From CAWAND01 sp963783335 (GTDB taxonomy: Bacteria > Chloroflexota > Anaerolineae > Anaerolineales > E44-bin32), in NCBI GenBank assembly GCA_963783335.1, contig CAWAND010000004.1:186001-250000 (forward strand): DNA of 64,000 nt, written 5' to 3'. Positions within the stretch are counted from its first letter, which is position 1. The number at the start of each line of letters is the position of its first letter. The notes under the pieces were generated by a model. That model was not told the origin of the DNA, did no database searches, and saw nothing but the letters and a program-made list of their open reading frames with translations. Positions 17,227 to 25,705 of this stretch are shown here, piece after piece. The position numbers were made by a program, and so were the translations under genes.

Positions 17227-18601
17227 ATGACCTCCAGAGTCAGGGACAATCCCGGCCGGCCAGTGGGCTATCTGGAGCTCGTCCGTCGGAATGTGAATTT
17301 CCGCAACCTTTGGACCGGCCAGATCGTAAGCCTACTGGGCGACTGGTTCAACCTGATCGCCTCGGCGGCGCTTGTGTCTCAGTTGACGGGCTCCGGTTTG
17401 GCCGTCGGCGGCCTGTTCGTCGTTCGTATGTTGGCCCCGTTCCTTATCAGCCCGGTGGCAGGCGTCATCGCCGACAGATACGACCGCCGGCGGGTGCTCA
17501 TCATCACCGATCTCAGTCGGGCAGCCGTCGTGCTGGGCTTCCTGCTGGTCCGGCGGCCAGAGCAGGTCTGGCTCCTGTATGCCTTGACGGCGGCGCAGCT
17601 GGGCATCAGTGGGGTCTTCTATCCGGCGCGAAACGCGATCCTGCCCGACGTGGTGGATGAGGATGAACTGGGGGCCGCCAACGCGCTCAGCGGTATCACC
17701 TGGTCGGTCATGTTGGCGTTCGGAGCCGCCCTGGGGGGTCTGGCAGCCGGCGTGTGGGGGATCTATCCCTCCTTTCTGCTCAATTCGGGCAGTTTTCTCC
17801 TCTCGGCTTTCTTCGTCAGCCGCGTGCGGACGATGACCCTCGCCCTCGAGCCCGGCCCGATGGGAAACCCAATTCGGGGGGCCATCGATCAGTATGTCGA
17901 AGGCTTGAGTTACCTGCGTGACCGGATGGACGTCTTGGCGATCGCCAGCCAGAAGGGGACTATTGGCCTGGTGGTCAATGGGGGCTTCCAGGTGGCCATG
18001 GTGGTGATGGCGGAGAGGGTGTTCGTCATCGGGGAGGGAGGCTCGACCAGTTTGGGATTGATGTACGCCGTTGTGGGCATCGGAACTGGACTGGGACCGG
18101 TTCTGGCACGCCGGTTGACTCAGGATCGGGTGGATCGCCTGAGAACTGCGCTCATGTTGTCCTTCTTCGTCACAGCCGCCGGTCTTGCCTTGGTGGCGCC
18201 AACGGCCAGCTTCGTGCTTGTGCTGATTGGATCACTGGTGCGCGGCCTGGGCTCCGGGGTCAACTGGGTCCTTTCAACCCAAGCCTTGCTGCTCATCGTA
18301 CCCGGGAAGGTACGCGGGCGCGTATTTTCCGTGGAATTTGCGATCTTCACGCTTTCCACCGCCATCAGTTCGGCCGGGGCTGGGTGGTTGCTTGACAGGA
18401 CGCCCGGTGAGTGTGCAGTCCTTGCTGTGGATCATGGCCATAGTGACCGTCCTCCCGGGGTTGATTTGGGCAGTCGGTTTGGGACTCTCACGCGCGCGCC
18501 GGCGATCCGAGCCGATTACTGCCCTGCGATCCAACACGGCCCCTGCTTCTGCAAGCCCTGAACCGGTCTCCATGGAGACTCAAGGCTCTCCGCGTGAGTA
18601 G
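17227..18601 (+). CDS. MFS transporter, frameshift before last helix
   Basis: This major facilitator protein of about 450 residues resembles the EntS/YfiS (DUF894-like) group. Evidence is the N-terminal FRNLWTGQIVSLLGDWFNLIA, the loop motif VIADRYDRRRVLI between helices 2 and 3, and about 12 hydrophobic segments. The first frame ends at 18561 with a non-hydrophobic tail. A second frame ending at 18601 supplies a convincing last helix (SLLWIMAIVTVLPGLIWAVG), so an indel near 18405 is likely. The substrate is unknown. The gene begins 34 nt after the oxidoreductase pieces and could be co-transcribed. Confidence 0.82.
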
Positions 18602-18763
18602 GAATGAGGGCGGGCCATGTGGGAGAGGCATCGGGCCGGGGAGGGGGGCAGATGGCGGACCACCAAATCATGGCTCAGGCCATGCTGTGGCTGCCCACAC
18701 CAGTCAAAAGCGCGCTACTTGGGCCGCGGCATTCCCCTCCGCGTGCGACAAGTGGGGCAGGTG

Positions 18764-18793
18764 TTGACAGAGCCTCAGCCCGTGTGCTAAACT
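18764..18793 (+). promoter_or_regulatory. Promoter of the tyrosine recombinase
   Basis: TTGACA, an 18-bp spacer and TAAACT form a good housekeeping promoter about 90 nt before the recombinase ATG. The rest of the 18602-18880 spacer shows no convincing gene; a short open frame at 18604-18810 looks non-coding. Confidence 0.55.
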
Positions 18794-18880
18794 CATGTCA
18801 ATGCAACTAAAGGTCTGTTATATTGCACTTAGCCTCGAATTGCGCCCTCTTGATAGGGCCGTTCACATCGGACGCAAAAC

Positions 18881-19999
18881 ATGACCCCGCCCAGCACCCC
18901 AACGCTTGACGAAGCCCTGGATGCCTTCTGCGCCCAGAGCAATCTCAGTCCAAACACACTGCAGACCTATCGACACGCTGTCGACCACTTCATTGAATAC
19001 CTGGAAACCTCTCAGATGGCTCGCAGGACGAGCCTTGGCGGTCCGGACGCCCGATCGCGCCGTCTGACACGTCTGGGCAGCTCTCAAGAAGATGTCAATC
19101 TGTTGGTCTGGTTTGTGAACTACTTGGGGCGAGACGTTGAGGTCACAGGCCGGCGAGCATTGCCCGGGTCGTCGGCGCTGCTCGAACCGGCGACGGTCCG
19201 CCTCTACGGCCAGGCCGTCGTCAGCTGGTTCCGCTTCATGGCTGACGAACTGTTCCTGCCCGAATCCTACCCTGCATCGTCGGCGATGCGCAAAGCGTCT
19301 CGCTTGCTCAGAACATATGTTCCAGCAAGTGAGGCCAGAGACGGTGCGCCGGAGCCTCCCGAAGGATTGGAGACCCTGATTCATGCCTTTGACGAGGTCG
19401 AAATCGATCCGGAGGCGGCGCCCAAAGAGGCCAAGCGGCAGGAGTTGGAAAACCTGCGGAATCGCGCCTTGGTGTATGCCCTGGCGGATAGTGGTGCACG
19501 CGTAAGTGAAATTCTGCGGGTCAGTGCCGATGAAGTCCGTCGTGCGCGCCTGAACGAGCAAGGGATATGGCAGATTAGGGTTCGAGGTAAGGGACGCGGA
19601 CGATCTGGCAGGCTGATTACGCTTCGCTTCACCCGCCCCACCCTGGATGCGATGCGGGACTATCTTTCCGCCCGAAACGATCCGGGAGCAACGGCCCTAT
19701 TCGTCAGCCACGCCAAGACACGTCCCAAGTATCGGGGCACACCCTTGTCGGCCAACGCTGTGTGGCGAGTGTTGAGGCGCACGGCACGAGATTTGGGGTT
19801 GTCGGCGATCCACCCGCATGATTTCCGCCATTGGCGGGCGACGCAGATGCTCCAGGAAGGGGTACCCATCGATCAGGTCCAGCGATTTCTCAACCACCGC
19901 AGCTTGCGGACGACTCAGCTGTACGCCAAGACGGCCGAGCGTCATGTGGACGAGGCCGGAGCCCGCACAAGTCCCGTTGGATCCCAGCCCAAGGACTGA
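18881..19999 (+). CDS. Tyrosine recombinase/integrase (XerC/D-like)
   Basis: The protein has 372 residues. An N-terminal SAM-like DNA-binding domain (LSPNTLQTYRHAVDHFIEYL) carries a roughly 35-residue insertion. The catalytic domain shows Arg in LADSGARVSEILR, Lys in RGKGRGRSGRL, the HxxR box HPHDFRHWRATQ, a late His in FLNHRSLRTTQ and the nucleophile Tyr in LYAKTAERH. It is longer than Xer proteins and no partner recombinase, att repeat or phage gene is adjacent. It is either a chromosome-dimer resolution enzyme or a solitary integrase-like protein. Confidence 0.88.
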   Translation: MTPPSTPTLDEALDAFCAQSNLSPNTLQTYRHAVDHFIEYLETSQMARRTSLGGPDARSRRLTRLGSSQEDVNLLVWFVNYLGRDVEVTGRRALPGSSALLEPATVRLYGQAVVSWFRFMADELFLPESYPASSAMRKASRLLRTYVPASEARDGAPEPPEGLETLIHAFDEVEIDPEAAPKEAKRQELENLRNRALVYALADSGARVSEILRVSADEVRRARLNEQGIWQIRVRGKGRGRSGRLITLRFTRPTLDAMRDYLSARNDPGATALFVSHAKTRPKYRGTPLSANAVWRVLRRTARDLGLSAIHPHDFRHWRATQMLQEGVPIDQVQRFLNHRSLRTTQLYAKTAERHVDEAGARTSPVGSQPKD

Positions 20000-20023
20000 T
20001 CTGTCCTCCTGGGTGAACTGGCA

Positions 20024-20920
20024 TCAGGTTTCATTTGCGCCGATCTCAAAACCTGCCAGGTGCTCGAGGGCCTTGACCAGCGCGTGGTTGCCTTCGCTCC
20101 CCAGGCCGGCATGTTGAAGAGTACGATAGAGCTGGTGGACCAGACCGGTACCGATCAAAGGGACACCCATCTCCTCCGCCTGTTCTAATGCCAACCGAAC
20201 ATCTTTCTGCTGAAGATCGATGGTGAAGCCGGGACGCCAATCCCGAGCCAGGATCTGAGGGCCCCTGTGGCTGAGCATCCAACTGCCTGCGGCGCCTCCA
20301 GAGACGGCCTGTAAGGTCTTGCGCAAGTCCAGACCACCGGCTTCCGCAAACAACAGCGCCTCACTCATTGCCAACGCATGACCAACCACCAGGATCTGGT
20401 TCACCATCTTGGCCATCTGCCCGTGGCCATGGCTGCCCACATGGGTGATATGGTCGCCCATGGCTTTCAAATAGGGCATCGCTCGTTCCAGCTGCTCTGC
20501 CTCTCCGCCGACCATGATCGCCAATGTGCCTGCCGCTGCGCCCTCGCTGCCGCCGCTTACCGGGGCATCAAGCATGTGGATTCCGGCTGAGGTCATTCGC
20601 TCAGCCAAGCTCTGGGCTGAACTGGGACGAATGGTGCTCATATCCACTACGAGCGCACCCTGGCGAGCGCCATCCAACACACCGTCCTCCCCAAGAATGA
20701 CCTGTTCGACATCCGGCGTGTCGCTGACACAAATGAAGATGACATCGGACTGTCGCGCGAGATCCGCCGCTGAAGTGGATGGTTCAGCCCCCTTCTCGAT
20801 CAAAGGCCGCATCTTGGATTCGGTGCGGTTCCACACACGTACTTGAAATCCGTTCTCGATGAGGTTTCCGGCCATCCCTCGACCCATGATCCCCAAGCCG
20901 ATGAAACCTAGCTTTTCCAT
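20024..20920 (-). CDS. NAD(P)-dependent beta-hydroxyacid dehydrogenase (3-hydroxyisobutyrate dehydrogenase family)
   Basis: This 298-residue enzyme has the Rossmann motif GFIGLGIMGRGMAGNL, the substrate-binding signature DAPVSGGSEGAAAGTLAIMVGG, the catalytic Lys in GQMAKMVNQILV, and a C-terminal all-helical dimer domain. The ATG at 20920 follows a GGAGGC ribosome-binding site; the track-length frame begins earlier at 20962 but lacks support. Family members reduce or oxidise 3-hydroxyisobutyrate, tartronate semialdehyde or succinic semialdehyde. The substrate here is not determined. Confidence 0.9.
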   Translation of the reverse strand: MEKLGFIGLGIMGRGMAGNLIENGFQVRVWNRTESKMRPLIEKGAEPSTSAADLARQSDVIFICVSDTPDVEQVILGEDGVLDGARQGALVVDMSTIRPSSAQSLAERMTSAGIHMLDAPVSGGSEGAAAGTLAIMVGGEAEQLERAMPYLKAMGDHITHVGSHGHGQMAKMVNQILVVGHALAMSEALLFAEAGGLDLRKTLQAVSGGAAGSWMLSHRGPQILARDWRPGFTIDLQQKDVRLALEQAEEMGVPLIGTGLVHQLYRTLQHAGLGSEGNHALVKALEHLAGFEIGANET

Positions 20921-21146
20921 AGCGCCTCCGTTCGCAAGATATACGGTCCGCCGCCAACCCAACCTGAATGCGCGTAGCCTTTTTCAATTGACGAGATGGG
21001 AAAGTGGGCAGCACGAGATATTGGCGTGGCTATGCGCATTAGCGTTTGGGGGGTACGCCACCGGAAATCTGCGGGCTGATCGTTCAACATCACGGGCAAC
21101 GGCCAGCCCGAGCTCGGCGCCGGCTTCTTCTCTGCCGGCTAGCCGA

Positions 21147-22169
21147 TCACGTGTTTGGTGGTGAGCCGGCGAGGTGAGACGTGAGCAAACCTGACTCAAA
21201 GCAGGCCTGGAAGGCTGCCACCATCTCGGGGTCGAACAGCTTTCCGGCTTCGGAAAGGATCGTCTCGTACGCCACCGAAACCGGGAGCGCCTGCCGATAG
21301 GGCCGATCGGAGGTCATGGCGTCGAAGGTGTCGACCACGGCCAGGAGGCGTGCCTCAAGCGGTATGGCGTTGCCTACCAGCCCCTGAGGGTATCCACTAC
21401 CGTTCCACCGTTCGTGGTGGTGCATGACGACGGGAATGGCCGACGCAAGATAAGGAATACCCTCGATCATCCGCGCACCCACCAGCGGGTGCTCGCGCAT
21501 TTCTTGCCACTCGTCACGCTTCAGCGGGCCGGTCTTGCAGAGGATGGCCTCCCGTACGGCGATCTTGCCGATGTCGTGCAGGATGGCGCCAAATTCCAAT
21601 GCCGCAATCCGGCTCGACTCCCAGCCGAGCTGGTCCGCCAGAGCCTGCGCGTACGTACTCACACGCTCGACATGATCACGCGTATAGTGATCCCGAGCTT
21701 CAATTGCGTTGGCCAAGGCCATCAAGCTCGCCTTGTAGGCGGCCTTCAGTTGGGCAAGCATCAGCTCGTCTGTGCGGTTGAGTCGCGCTTGGACGGCTGC
21801 CAAGAGCTCCTGGCTGGTCACCGGTTTGGTGATGTAGTCGTCCGCACCGAGAGATTTACCAGCGAAAATGTCCTCGCGAGTCCCTCTGGCGGTCAGGAAG
21901 ATGAATGGAATTGCGGTCCCATTTGGCCGTTTCCGAACATTCTCAAAGAGTTCGATCCCATCCATAATCGGCATCGATATGTCAGACAGGATCAGAGATG
22001 GCTCCTCGTTCGAAAGCGCTTCCAGCGCGGCCACCCCGTTGGCGGCCGTACTGACCTTATAGCCGGCGCCTTCAAGGATATCTCGCAGGGCGACCAGCAT
22101 CGCCGGGTCGTCCTCGACAACCAGCAATGAAACCTGACCTTGATGCTCTCTGATGTCCGCTAGCATCAC
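21147..22169 (-). CDS. Response regulator with HD-GYP output domain
   Basis: The 340-residue protein has an N-terminal receiver (acidic pocket VVEDDPAM, phospho-acceptor Asp in ILSDISMPIMDG, Lys in DYITKPV). A C-terminal HD-GYP domain follows, with HDIGK, HHERWNGSGYPQGL and FDAMTSDRPYR. All metal and GYP residues are present, so it is probably an active cyclic-di-GMP phosphodiesterase. A GTG start at 22169 is best spaced from AGG; ATG 22166 is an alternative. It is an orphan regulator with no kinase next to it. Confidence 0.92.
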   Translation of the reverse strand: MMLADIREHQGQVSLLVVEDDPAMLVALRDILEGAGYKVSTAANGVAALEALSNEEPSLILSDISMPIMDGIELFENVRKRPNGTAIPFIFLTARGTREDIFAGKSLGADDYITKPVTSQELLAAVQARLNRTDELMLAQLKAAYKASLMALANAIEARDHYTRDHVERVSTYAQALADQLGWESSRIAALEFGAILHDIGKIAVREAILCKTGPLKRDEWQEMREHPLVGARMIEGIPYLASAIPVVMHHHERWNGSGYPQGLVGNAIPLEARLLAVVDTFDAMTSDRPYRQALPVSVAYETILSEAGKLFDPEMVAAFQACFESGLLTSHLAGSPPNT

Positions 22170-22279
22170 ATCAATCCTCAGGGCCGAAACGGGCCTTCGT
22201 CATCCATTATGCCCGCCTGTGGCTTCGGATGCAACCGTACTTATTACCAATATGCCCGCAACGTCGGAAACAGCTCCGC

Positions 22280-22705
22280 CTACCCCGCGGCCATGGCATC
22301 TGACCAGGCAGACCACGCCCCTGCCCATGGACGATCAGATGGCAGCTTCTTGGGCAGTTTCACTCCATTGACTTGGCCGGCCAATTTCGCCGCTGCCGTG
22401 GCGCACGCCAAGAGATCCCCCTTCTCTAGCGAGGCCGTCAGCTCGCGCTCCGCATTCTCGGCCCAAGACCACTCCATACGAAAACGATCGGCCTTGACCC
22501 AGTAGTCCCGCTTTTCCCAGGCGGCAACGGTTTCATCGACCGAACTGCACACCTCTTTCAGGCTCAGCGCCAAGAAAGCGAACACATCGCGCTGGGTGGC
22601 TTCACCAGCTTCGCCTGACGCTGCGTGGCGCAGGGCCAGGGCCATCTGCTTGATCAGCTTCGTCCGCCGTCGTGCGCCTGATTGAGGATTGATTACCCGA
22701 GACAC
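22280..22705 (-). CDS. Conserved-looking hypothetical helical protein
   Basis: The 141-residue frame starts at a GTG with AGGAGG 5 nt upstream. It is predicted to be mostly helical, with a basic N-terminus (ARRRTKLIKQMALALRHAA) and a tryptophan-rich middle and end (AAWEKRDYWVKADRFRMEWSWAENAEREL, split here only for description). No signal peptide, cysteine cluster or known motif is seen. The strong ribosome-binding site and codon pattern support a real gene. Its function is unknown. Confidence 0.65.
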   Translation of the reverse strand: MSRVINPQSGARRRTKLIKQMALALRHAASGEAGEATQRDVFAFLALSLKEVCSSVDETVAAWEKRDYWVKADRFRMEWSWAENAERELTASLEKGDLLACATAAAKLAGQVNGVKLPKKLPSDRPWAGAWSAWSDAMAAG

Positions 22706-22779
22706 AGAACCCTCCTGTCCAATTCAGAAGCGCCCATTATAGTCCGCTCCGCAAACCCCTGCGCTGCGGGGCAACGTGC

Positions 22780-22785
22780 TACAAT
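22780..22785 (+). promoter_or_regulatory. Extended -10 box upstream of smpB
   Basis: TACAAT with TG one base upstream lies about 62 nt before the smpB ATG. Confidence 0.4.
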
Positions 22786-22846
22786 CACGGCGTCCGAGGC
22801 AACGGCACCCCGCATTTTGCCGGGCTTAGCTTATCTGGAAAGGCTC

Positions 22847-23311
22847 ATGCCTGACGACGACAAGGTCATCGCTACCAACCGCAAGGCTCAGCACGATTTC
22901 TTCCTCGAAGACCGCTTTGAGGCAGGCATCGCGCTGCGCGGCTCGGAGATCAAATCCGTCCGGGCCCGTCAGGTGAGCCTGCGGCAAGCCTACGTTACTG
23001 TCGAGCGCGGCGAAGTCTGGCTGGTTGGGGCCCACATCGCAGCCTATGATCCAGCAAGCACCATGAATCATGAACCCACCCGCACTCGTAAGCTGCTGCT
23101 CAACAAGAAGGAAATCCAGAAGCTCGAAACCAAAATCATGGAGCGCGGCTACACCATCGTGCCGACTCGCATGTACCTTACCCACGGGTTGGCCAAAGTC
23201 GAGATCGCCCTCGCCAAAGGCAAGCGCCAATGGGACAAACGGCGCGAGATCGCCAAGCGGGATGCCCAGCGCGAGATCGACCGCGCACTCGCCCGTCGGG
23301 GCCGCGACTGA
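22847..23311 (+). CDS. smpB: SsrA-binding protein SmpB
   Basis: SmpB binds tmRNA and delivers it to stalled ribosomes. The 154-residue protein shows the diagnostic NRKAQHDFFLEDRFEAGIAL, GSEIKSVRARQVSLRQAYV, the NHEPTRTRKLLLNKKEI block and the basic C-terminal tail with KGKRQWDKRREI. The ATG at 22847 follows AAAGG. The gene lies about 120 nt upstream of the tmRNA gene on the same strand. Confidence 0.97.
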   Translation: MPDDDKVIATNRKAQHDFFLEDRFEAGIALRGSEIKSVRARQVSLRQAYVTVERGEVWLVGAHIAAYDPASTMNHEPTRTRKLLLNKKEIQKLETKIMERGYTIVPTRMYLTHGLAKVEIALAKGKRQWDKRREIAKRDAQREIDRALARRGRD

Positions 23312-23418
23312 CCCCCCGATTCGCATAGCCTCAGCAACTCAATGGCGGACATAACAAAGCAGGTGAATCCAGGGGTTGTGGCTATGCGCAGCTTTGTCGC
23401 AGATGCCCCCCTGCGTGG

Positions 23419-23424
23419 TATACT
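23419..23424 (+). promoter_or_regulatory. Extended -10 box of ssrA
   Basis: TATACT with TG one base upstream (TGGTATACT) lies 11 nt before the mature tmRNA 5' end. Confidence 0.55.
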
Positions 23425-23435
23425 CAGAATGCCGA

Positions 23436-23830
23436 GGGGATGAACGGTTTCGACGGGAGTGGCAGACCGCGAACTGCAAGCCGAGAGGCGCCGAGCTCGA
23501 GAAATCAGCGCACAACCAAAAGTGCCAATCGCACTGACTATGCGGCAATGCCGCTCGCAGCCTAGGCTGACGAGCAGCTGAGCCAAGGCCCTTAGGGGCC
23601 CGTCTGCCTGAGTCGAACCTCGGCCGGCGAGGGACAGACGACGGAATGTCGAGGTGCAGCCCGGTGCGCCATGGCCCGGGCCCAAGGCGACCCCGGTCGC
23701 GATATGGCTGGCTTGTCAGACACCCTGTCGGTCGGGGGCTGACGAGCGAGAACCAAATGGACCGACTAAGCTTGTAGACGTTGGCAGGTTGAAGCTTTCG
23801 GACGCGGGTTCGAATCCCGCCATCTCCACC
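23436..23830 (+). ncRNA. ssrA: Transfer-messenger RNA (tmRNA)
   Basis: The one-piece tmRNA begins GGGGATGAACGGTTTCGACG and ends with a tRNA-like T arm (GGGTTCGAATCCC) and acceptor CATCTCC. The 7-bp acceptor stem GGGGATG/CATCTCC closes the molecule. The tag reading frame at 23524-23565 encodes ANRTDYAAMPLAA followed by TAG, with the typical small hydrophobic Ala-Ala ending. The CCA end is not fully encoded. smpB lies directly upstream. Confidence 0.95.
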
Positions 23831-23831
23831 T

Positions 23832-23866
23832 AATCAAGAGCGCCCCCTATTGGGGCGCTCTTGATT
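23832..23866. terminator. Strong hairpin between tmRNA and the convergent FHA gene
   Basis: A 15-bp perfect stem (AATCAAGAGCGCCCC / its complement) has a 5-nt loop. It can act for the tmRNA on the plus strand and, by symmetry, for the FHA gene ending at 23891 on the minus strand. Only a short T-containing tail follows. Confidence 0.75.
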
Positions 23867-23890
23867 CATTCCCGGTATTCGACGGATGGT

Positions 23891-24589
23891 TTAGGCTGGG
23901 TTGTCCAGCCTGAAGCCATGACCCCGGACCGTGACAACATACTCGTGGTTCGGATCGAGCTCTGCAAGTCGGTCTCGGAGCCGGCGAACCAAGGCATCTA
24001 TCGCCTGTTCCGAGACGCCGGCCTCGTCTGACTCGGGCCACACCCTCTCGATGACTTCCGTCCTCGAGATGACACGGCCCGAACTCTCGTAGAGCAATGC
24101 CAGCAACGCATACTGGGCTGGCGAAAGCGGCGGTTCAAGCTCAGCATCTCTAATCCAGGCGCGGTGGGCATCAGGATCCATCCTGAGCCTCCCCGGATCG
24201 AACTGGGCCGCATCGTCAACCGACAAGGGAAGCGTGGCCTCGGTGCCCACAAACATCAGGCTGATCGCCAGCGCCACCTGGATGACGTCTCCGTCCTGCA
24301 AAATCACTGGGCCATCGATCTGTGCCCCATTCAAATGCGTCCCGTTCTTGCTTCCTAGGTCTTCCAGCACATACCCCTTGTCTGTTCGAATTAGGTGCGC
24401 GTGGTGTCGGGAAACCTGCCGATCGGCGATAACAACGTCGCACTCGGGCGCACGGCCGATCAGGAATTCCTCTCGGGACAGCGCCCATCTCCGCCCCTCG
24501 TATTCGCCCGTCTGACTGATGAGAATTGGGGCCTCATCCAGACGCTGCACTGCCATGCCGCCCACCTGTTTCTTCTCTGAATCCATCAT
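23891..24589 (-). CDS. FHA domain protein with C-terminal winged-helix (OmpR-type) DNA-binding domain
   Basis: The 232-residue protein has a phosphothreonine-binding FHA domain (residues 40-115, FLIGRAPECDVVIADRQVSRHHA, split by the key Gly-Arg and Ser-x-x-His; then DLGSKNGTHLNG). A transcriptional-regulator winged helix follows (residues 150-230, LSPAQYALLALLYESSGRVIS and TVRGHGFRLDNPA). It therefore couples recognition of a phosphoprotein to DNA binding. It is divergently transcribed from a Ser/Thr protein kinase, which is the obvious candidate to create its phospho-ligand. A -10 box 5-8 nt before the tandem ATGs suggests leaderless translation. Confidence 0.92.
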   Translation of the reverse strand: MMDSEKKQVGGMAVQRLDEAPILISQTGEYEGRRWALSREEFLIGRAPECDVVIADRQVSRHHAHLIRTDKGYVLEDLGSKNGTHLNGAQIDGPVILQDGDVIQVALAISLMFVGTEATLPLSVDDAAQFDPGRLRMDPDAHRAWIRDAELEPPLSPAQYALLALLYESSGRVISRTEVIERVWPESDEAGVSEQAIDALVRRLRDRLAELDPNHEYVVTVRGHGFRLDNPA

Positions 24590-24594
24590 CCCAG

Positions 24595-24602
24595 AGTATA
24601 AT
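24595..24602. promoter_or_regulatory. Overlapping divergent -10 boxes (FHA regulator / kinase)
   Basis: The 8-bp sequence AGTATAAT reads as TATAAT on the plus strand (24597-24602, toward the kinase) and as TATACT on the minus strand (24600-24595, toward the FHA gene). The minus start would be leaderless. The plus transcript would have a leader of about 110 nt. Confidence 0.5.
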
Positions 24603-24718
24603 CCAACTCAACGCCGACGCCCTGCGGGGCGTGCTTGGGGGACACTCGCAAGCGAGCTGCGATTTCGCCCGTTCCCCATTATTGAAGCAGACGACGTATC
24701 GAGCAACGAGGCCGACCG

Positions 24719-25705
24719 GTGCACGAACCGATGCAAACGGGCCACGTCCTGCGCGACCGCTATGCGATTCGCGAGATCATCGGGCGCGGTGGGATGGGCT
24801 CAATCTACCTGGCAGAGGACAACCGCCTTCCCGGGCGGGTTTGTGCCATCAAAGAGGTCCGACAGGATCCGGAGCTCAGCGACGCCCTTCGCCAGCAGTC
24901 GCGTGACCAGTTCTACCGCGAAGCTTCCGTTCTCGCCCGCCTCGACCACCCCAACCTCCCCAAGGTTTCAGATTACTTCTCCGATGACGATCGCGACTAT
25001 CTGGTCATGGACTTTGTCCCGGGCGACGATCTCAAAACCCTAATGGACAACGCCCGGCGAAAAGGCAAGACCCTGCCATTGGCGGACCTGTTCACCTGGG
25101 CAGACCAGTTGGCCGATGCGCTGGCGTACATGCACCGCCAAGATCCGCCCGTCGTTCACCGAGATATCAAACCCAGCAATCTAAAGATCACCCCCAGCGG
25201 CTTGATCAAACTGGTGGACTTCGGCTTGGTCAAGCAGATGGCGCCCGAGGAGGTCACCGTCACGGTCATCCAGGGCCGCGGGACAGCCCTATACACGCCT
25301 CTGGAACAATACGGCGGGGACACCGGTCATACCGATGCCAGGAGCGACATCTACGCCTTCGGCGCCACCCTCTACCACATAGTCACCAATCAGCCGCCCC
25401 TCGAAGCCAAACAACGCTTTCTCAAGCCGGACGCACTGGTCCCGCCCAGGCAACTCAATCCCGAGCTAACCGTCGCCGCCGAAGAGGCCATCCTGTGGGC
25501 CATGGCGCTGCATCCGGACGACAGGCCGCAAGACATACAGGCCTTCAGGGAGGCGCTGATCGAAGGGTTGGGACACAGCTATTCGAGCGCTGCGGGTCAG
25601 ACGCTGACAGACATGGGACGCTGGCTTCCGACGGAATGGGATCGTCGCTTGGCGTTTGTAATCGGGGTGTTGCTGGTGGTCGCCGCCCTAGCTTCGTTCC
25701 GCTAA
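24719..25705 (+). CDS. Membrane-anchored Ser/Thr protein kinase (Hanks-type)
   Basis: The 328-residue protein has a Gly-rich loop IGRGGMGSIYLAED, ATP-binding Lys45 (CAIKEV), catalytic loop HRDIKPSN (147-154), DFG at 167-169, and conserved GTALYTPLEQYGG and DARSDIYAFGATLYH blocks. A single C-terminal hydrophobic helix (LAFVIGVLLVVAALASF) would tether the kinase with its catalytic domain in the cytoplasm and no extracellular sensor. The GTG start at 24719 could be replaced by the ATG at 24731. It is divergent from the FHA/winged-helix gene. Its end overlaps the convergent GH3 gene by 18 nt. Confidence 0.94.
   Translation: MHEPMQTGHVLRDRYAIREIIGRGGMGSIYLAEDNRLPGRVCAIKEVRQDPELSDALRQQSRDQFYREASVLARLDHPNLPKVSDYFSDDDRDYLVMDFVPGDDLKTLMDNARRKGKTLPLADLFTWADQLADALAYMHRQDPPVVHRDIKPSNLKITPSGLIKLVDFGLVKQMAPEEVTVTVIQGRGTALYTPLEQYGGDTGHTDARSDIYAFGATLYHIVTNQPPLEAKQRFLKPDALVPPRQLNPELTVAAEEAILWAMALHPDDRPQDIQAFREALIEGLGHSYSSAAGQTLTDMGRWLPTEWDRRLAFVIGVLLVVAALASFR

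Noticed and set aside
18604..18810. 68-codon open frame upstream of the recombinase
   Set aside because: It has no ribosome-binding site, unnatural composition, and overlaps the recombinase promoter.
18881..19999. Integrase as the edge of a prophage or genomic island
   Set aside because: No tRNA target, direct repeats, phage genes or shift in base composition were seen nearby.
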